NCBI GenBank assembly: GCA_910587355.1
Contig: CAJUKF010000019.1
Span: 1 to 24,464 of the forward strand
DNA length: 24,464 bases
Direction of reading: 5' to 3'
From: an uncultured Muribaculaceae bacterium
GTDB lineage: Bacteria > Bacteroidota > Bacteroidia > Bacteroidales > Muribaculaceae
Made by a program: the position numbers and the translations under genes. This document shows positions 20,757-24,464 of this stretch, one piece after another. Every line of letters starts with the position of its first letter. Position 1 is the first letter of the stretch. The notes under the pieces were generated by a model that was not told the origin of the DNA, made no database searches, and saw nothing but the letters and a program-made list of their open reading frames with translations.

Positions 20757-23513
20757 TCAGCGGATAATAACTTTTTCGGTGCGGGAGCCTGTGCGGCGTA
20801 TATAAATACCGCTGACAGGATTGGCGATGCGTATGCCCTGGAGGTTGTAATACTCGGTGTCTGCATTATCTTTGTCCGGCATCTCGATTTCGGATACCGC
20901 AGAATTGTTGCCTATCACTATTGTTCCCGGTTCCGATGTGAGCGAATGGCGCTTCTGGGCATCAATGGCAGTGACGAAGAATCGGATTTTTTCGATGCCT
21001 TCAGGTACGTTTATCACGTATGATGTCACATCTCCGGTATGGATGTCCTGCAAGTCTCTCAATGGCTCAAAAGCCTTGTCCGTGAGGGTTATTGTAAGGT
21101 CATCAAGAGCCACATTACCGGTCGATGGACGGTTATATCTGATGCGTATCTGCCGAAGACCGGCATCCGTGGGGTAGGAGAGTGTGCTTGCCGTGCTGTT
21201 ATGGTCGGCCGGAGTATATGACCCTATGCTCTGCCATTCGGCAGTTGGGTCTGCGCGCCCCTCGATGTCTATGGTATTGTTGTGATTGGCGCTTGCTCCG
21301 CGAGTCCAGAATGATACTTCCTTGACAGCGGTGTCGAAGACGGGAGAGGTGAGGGTAGCGCCGTCAGTTCGGAATTTCAGCGACGGATATGCTTCCCCGT
21401 AATACCTTGTGGAGTTGCTTCCGTAGCAGTCAGAAAGAGTTCCGTTCCATGTCCACCCATCGGGTAATGTGAGTGTCGACCGTTCCGAACCGAAATCCAC
21501 CGTCTGCGAGGAAGTGCCTGCCGAAGTCTCTTTTTCGACCGACAGGATGTAATCCGTCGCACCCTCGACAGCCTCCCACGACAGCGAAATGTCGTCGCAC
21601 TCAGGCGCGGTGCCGTCGAGTGTGATTGGTTTGAGGTATACGAAATCTATGGCCGGGGTGACAATGCCGCTTTCTGGTGACGACGGGCTGACGTTGGAGC
21701 CGCGGGTTGCCCGAAGTGTGACAAAGTATTCTGTCTCGCCCTTCATCCCTGCGGCGGTGAATGAAGTCGTGTTGCCCGTGGCGAAACCGGTATATAGGGC
21801 ATGAGGTTTCACTGTGCCGTTGTCTTTGGTATAGATGTCAAGCAGATAGCCGGTGGCGAAGTCTACAGCCTCCCATTCGATGTGGAGCGAGCCGTCGTCC
21901 GAGGCACTTAGTGCGGGAGCTGCCGGTGCCTCGAGCTCGAGGTTGCCGCCGTCGACATCAAATGTGATGATGCCGTCGTTTTCTGCGATTCCTGTGATTG
22001 GCAGATTGATGCTTGCGCCGCTCCACGAAATCAGGGCCGGGGTTGTTTCGGAAGTAACCGATGTGTTGTTGGCAGGGCCCGGGAAGGCATATCGCGCCAT
22101 TGTTTCGTCTGAGAGATTGTTGGCTATGCCTCCGGCTTCCAGAATGTCGACGTACTGATGTCCGGCGGTGTTGTTGACTGCATTGGTATCCCATATCCGC
22201 TGCACGAAATCCACATGCCATATGAGCATGCCGTGGCCGGGAATATATTTGTCCCATCCAGTCTGCTGACGGTTTTCGAGCAGGAAGAACTCACTGGTCC
22301 TTTCTGTAGGAATGAGACAGCATGTATTGCTCTTCTGAATCTCTTCGAGTGCAATGGTTGCGGCGCCCGTAAGTACTTTCGGGTCAAGCCAGCCCATGGC
22401 GTTGCGCTCGAAGGCGCTGTATGCCGGGGGGGTGCATCCGTCGTTGTTATACGGGCCGTAGTCGAGCACACTCCACGACCCGGGCGTATATGAAGCGTTT
22501 GAATTATTGGTATTGTAGAGGTCCGGGAGTCCCATTACATGAGAGAATTCGTGTACGAAGGTGCCTATGGGAGCCGGACGACCGGTGTAGTGCTGCCATT
22601 CGTTGACGCAGCAGTATCCGTACAGCTTTTTTCCGTTGTAAGTCTTTCCGTTTGTAATTTCGAAGGCGTGTGGCCATACTGATTCTGCCGGACCTCCGTC
22701 GGCCTCGCCTTCTCCGGCGTATACTATGAATATATTGTCGATTCTTCCGTCGTTGTCGTAATCATACTGACTGAAGTCGATTTCGTTTTTCAGAATTTCG
22801 GCCGCTTCTCTCACCATTCCTTCAGGATTCGAGTCGTCGCCGAACGAATTGTTGCTGCCGTAATAACTGCGTTTGCCCGCAAGCGTTACCGGGCCGAAGA
22901 CATCGTAGTGGATGTCGAATTTACCGTTTGACTGGTCTGTGAAATAATCGTGCACCGACCCCGTGCCACCGTAGTCGCTGAAGCCGTTCTCGTTGAAAAG
23001 ACGCGTGAAGTAATCCGACGGGTCATCGATTTTGAATTTCACATCGCTGTATTCGACCAGCATTACAAGGGAGCGTACGGTGCCTGTGCGTGGATAGTTG
23101 CTCGTAAAGAGTCCAAGCCCCTGCTGAGGGGCCGCTTTAGCTTTTGTGCGCCGGCCCTTAGTGAGATTTATCTGTCGGGTAAAGGCTGCCCGGAATGCTT
23201 CCTGGTTGAGGGTCGCTGTTAATTCTCGGGCTTCTTCCGAGCGTTGTTCTTTATTGCAGGCCTTTAATGTGGAGAGGCTGATTTGCCCGTCGGGCGAGAT
23301 AATGGCATATCTGAAGTATCCGTTGCTGTCGCGTAGCATGGGTACATTATCATCCGAAAGATAATAATGTCCGAATTCATCGCCTGCCAGTGAGGCTCTG
23401 ATTACCGAGCCGTCGGGTTGAGTGTAGGTAAAGAAACCCCGTTTTGCCGGTACGGCATGCGCCGAGATGAAAGATGCGAATACTCCGAGGAGCAACAGCT
23501 TTATTGTTTTCAT
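20757..23513 (-). CDS. Secreted M6-family metalloprotease with C-terminal sorting-like tail
   Basis: A 918-aa exported protease. Signal peptide: MKTIKLLLLGVFASFISAHA. A propeptide-like region runs to about 130. The M6 (immune inhibitor A-like) catalytic domain spans about 140-480, with the zinc motif HEFSHVMGLPD (His321, Glu322, His325, Asp331) and a Ca-binding-like DYDNDGRIDN just before. After it come one or two fibronectin-III-like modules (about 535-620 and 645 on), a jelly-roll-like segment, and a C-terminal tail YYNLQGIRIANPVSGIYIRR ending KVIIR. That tail resembles type A sorting domains of secreted Bacteroidetes proteins. I use the ATG at 23511-23513; a GTG eight codons earlier would spoil the signal peptide. 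It follows the DUF4919 gene by about 70 nt. The stop is 3 nt from the convergent DUF4249 relic, with no terminator between. Probable role: degradation of extracellular protein. Confidence 0.9.
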   Translation of the reverse strand: MKTIKLLLLGVFASFISAHAVPAKRGFFTYTQPDGSVIRASLAGDEFGHYYLSDDNVPMLRDSNGYFRYAIISPDGQISLSTLKACNKEQRSEEARELTATLNQEAFRAAFTRQINLTKGRRTKAKAAPQQGLGLFTSNYPRTGTVRSLVMLVEYSDVKFKIDDPSDYFTRLFNENGFSDYGGTGSVHDYFTDQSNGKFDIHYDVFGPVTLAGKRSYYGSNNSFGDDSNPEGMVREAAEILKNEIDFSQYDYDNDGRIDNIFIVYAGEGEADGGPAESVWPHAFEITNGKTYNGKKLYGYCCVNEWQHYTGRPAPIGTFVHEFSHVMGLPDLYNTNNSNASYTPGSWSVLDYGPYNNDGCTPPAYSAFERNAMGWLDPKVLTGAATIALEEIQKSNTCCLIPTERTSEFFLLENRQQTGWDKYIPGHGMLIWHVDFVQRIWDTNAVNNTAGHQYVDILEAGGIANNLSDETMARYAFPGPANNTSVTSETTPALISWSGASINLPITGIAENDGIITFDVDGGNLELEAPAAPALSASDDGSLHIEWEAVDFATGYLLDIYTKDNGTVKPHALYTGFATGNTTSFTAAGMKGETEYFVTLRATRGSNVSPSSPESGIVTPAIDFVYLKPITLDGTAPECDDISLSWEAVEGATDYILSVEKETSAGTSSQTVDFGSERSTLTLPDGWTWNGTLSDCYGSNSTRYYGEAYPSLKFRTDGATLTSPVFDTAVKEVSFWTRGASANHNNTIDIEGRADPTAEWQSIGSYTPADHNSTASTLSYPTDAGLRQIRIRYNRPSTGNVALDDLTITLTDKAFEPLRDLQDIHTGDVTSYVINVPEGIEKIRFFVTAIDAQKRHSLTSEPGTIVIGNNSAVSEIEMPDKDNADTEYYNLQGIRIANPVSGIYIRRTGSRTEKVIIR

Positions 23514-23555
23514 GTTTATCACTGAAAAAAACAGCACTGCGAAGAAGATAGATAT

Positions 23556-23577
23556 AAAAAGTCAGGGCCTCACGCCC
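23556..23577 (-). terminator. Weak terminator-like hairpin after DUF4919 gene
   Basis: On the minus strand a short GGGC/GCCC stem with a 5-nt loop (about 23565-23577) is followed a few bases later by five T residues (plus 23556-23560). It is short and may let transcription read through into the protease gene. Confidence 0.35.
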
Positions 23578-23582
23578 CGGGT

Positions 23583-24335
23583 TTATTTATCAGCTCCGGC
23601 CGATGGTGTGGATTCCATTTCCGAAGGGTGCTTCAGAAAATACTGATTGAGAAGTTCGCTGATATTGAAATAATAACCTTCAGGCTTTTTGGTGTCTGTG
23701 CGGTTTACAGTGATGAAATCGAAGTACGGCGGCTCGAAGCGCTGACTGCTCGCTGTGATGCCTGACAGATTAAGGAAGTCATATTCGTGCTGGGGATAGA
23801 CTATCACAAAAGCGTCTTCAGGAGTGGTGCCGGAGCCTGATGATGCAATCACAAGCAGCAGGTGGTTGAGCTTGAACTGCCATATTTTAGCCAGGTCGTA
23901 TTTTCGGTTCTGCTCATAGACGTAAATACGGTTGGTGAGCTGGCGGAGGTCTACCGGGTTGTCGTCAAGTACCTGCAAGGCATAGTCGAGCATCTTTTCA
24001 CGGTCGGCGCGTGTGCGCTTTTCTTTGGCATAAACGGGGAGCAGTTCCTGAAAGAGAGCCTGATTCGGAGCTTCGCGGTAAGGGTCGTAATCTTCTTGAA
24101 AAAGTGTCCCGTAATAGAAATACTGAAATTCCTCGTCAGTCATTGTCGTATCGTTGGAGAGAAACGATTTCAACAGCCGCGGATAGTAATACTGAGAGTT
24201 TTCGTCAACAGACGCTTTGGCGATGGAATCAAGGTCGGGTTTGCCGAGGGCCGCACGTGCGGTAGTTTTCGCATCAGCTGCCGAGAGTCCGCAGGCGACA
24301 ATAGCGGCTATAATCGTAAGGAGTATCTTTTTCAT
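23583..24335 (-). CDS. Secreted DUF4919 protein
   Basis: A 250-aa exported protein. The N-terminus MKKILLTIIAAIVACGLSAA is a signal peptide; IVAC at 12-15 also fits a lipobox, so lipoprotein status is open. The body matches the DUF4919 family: a helical region starting near the Tyr-rich YYYPRLLKSF and EEFQYFYYGTLFQEDYDPYR, then AFVIVYPQHEYDFLNLSGI, and the terminal GYYFNISELLNQYF. The function of the family is unknown. It lies upstream of the M6 protease on the same strand. Its ATG overlaps the TGA of a preceding reading frame (24332-24335), suggesting that it is not first in its operon. Confidence 0.88.
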   Translation of the reverse strand: MKKILLTIIAAIVACGLSAADAKTTARAALGKPDLDSIAKASVDENSQYYYPRLLKSFLSNDTTMTDEEFQYFYYGTLFQEDYDPYREAPNQALFQELLPVYAKEKRTRADREKMLDYALQVLDDNPVDLRQLTNRIYVYEQNRKYDLAKIWQFKLNHLLLVIASSGSGTTPEDAFVIVYPQHEYDFLNLSGITASSQRFEPPYFDFITVNRTDTKKPEGYYFNISELLNQYFLKHPSEMESTPSAGADK

Positions 24336-24464
24336 ATTACAGAGGCTATGGCTATTGCGCTCATTGAGGCGGTGACTACGGCCGGAAGCCCGAGAGCGCA
24401 GATGAATTGAACAAAAGGTCCCGAAGCCACCGGATAGGCTGGTGCCTTTGGCGTACGCATATAA
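24332..24464 (-). CDS. Small or partial gene upstream of DUF4919 (right window edge)
   Basis: A minus-strand frame stays open from the window edge to a TGA at 24332-24334 that overlaps the DUF4919 start (ATGA). From an ATG at 24458-24460 it would encode 42 residues, MRTPKAPAYPVASG followed by a hydrophobic segment (FICALGLPAVVTASMSAIAI). It may equally be the C-terminus of a longer gene. No family is recognised. The 4-nt stop/start overlap, seen twice more in this window between real genes, is the main support. Confidence 0.4.
   Translation of the reverse strand, partial: YMRTPKAPAYPVASGPFVQFICALGLPAVVTASMSAIAIASVI

Noticed and set aside
1..24464. CRISPR array, phage genes, toxin-antitoxin or defence operon
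   Set aside because: No regularly spaced repeats, integrases, transposases, nucleases of defence type or small paired toxin-antitoxin frames were found; the only mobile DNA seen is the 276-bp element.

Overview
The window looks like a piece of chromosome from a Bacteroidales gut-type bacterium, possibly Muribaculaceae (family-level placement is inference). The reasons are: recurrent promoters of the Bacteroidetes form TTTG-N20-TAnnTTTG and little sign of Shine-Dalgarno sequences; the conserved Bacteroidetes ECF sigma factor; a TonB-dependent receptor/DUF4249 pair; DUF4919 and DUF1349 secreted proteins; an M6 protease with a sorting-type C-terminal tail; and an EF-G paralogue of the EF-G2 type known from Bacteroides. 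Coding GC looks close to 50%, and intergenic DNA is clearly AT-richer.

Layout. The left edge cuts a tRNA-Lys(TTT) on the minus strand with a textbook promoter. A minus-strand group follows (about 369-5437, read right to left): lon, a free-standing B3/B4 tRNA-synthetase-like domain protein, a YciO/Sua5-type protein overlapping it by 4 nt, and an iron-dependent alcohol dehydrogenase with a terminator. Divergent from lon is a 718-aa EF-G paralogue whose GTPase centre has lost its key residues. It ends at a strong terminator, with a convergent secreted metallophosphoesterase beyond. The stretch 9.0-11.7 kb is accessory: a possible 25-aa membrane microprotein, an acidic coiled-coil protein, a PAS/LuxR-type regulator, and a divergently transcribed secreted DUF1349 protein. 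The two -7 boxes of the last pair abut as a 16-bp palindrome. An ECF sigma factor and guaA then diverge from 12.3-12.6 kb.

From 18.9 kb leftwards runs a compact minus-strand operon: pheS, nth, a TRIC/UPF0126 membrane protein, a GtrA-family protein and a membrane-anchored LTA-synthase-like alkaline-phosphatase-superfamily enzyme. It meets guaA at a shared hairpin. To the right of pheS is a decaying outer-membrane uptake locus. Only the last ~155 residues of a TonB-dependent receptor remain. The DUF4249 lipoprotein gene behind it is split by a 276-bp non-autonomous element with 17-bp perfect inverted repeats and a 9-bp target duplication. Convergent to that are a 918-aa secreted M6 metalloprotease and, upstream of it, a secreted DUF4919 protein. 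The stop codon of a further small or partial gene overlaps the DUF4919 start at the right edge.

The most notable items are the GTPase-degenerate EF-G2 with its long structured leader, the precise MITE-like insertion, and the palindromic divergent promoter. I see no CRISPR array, no transposase and no complete phage or defence system.
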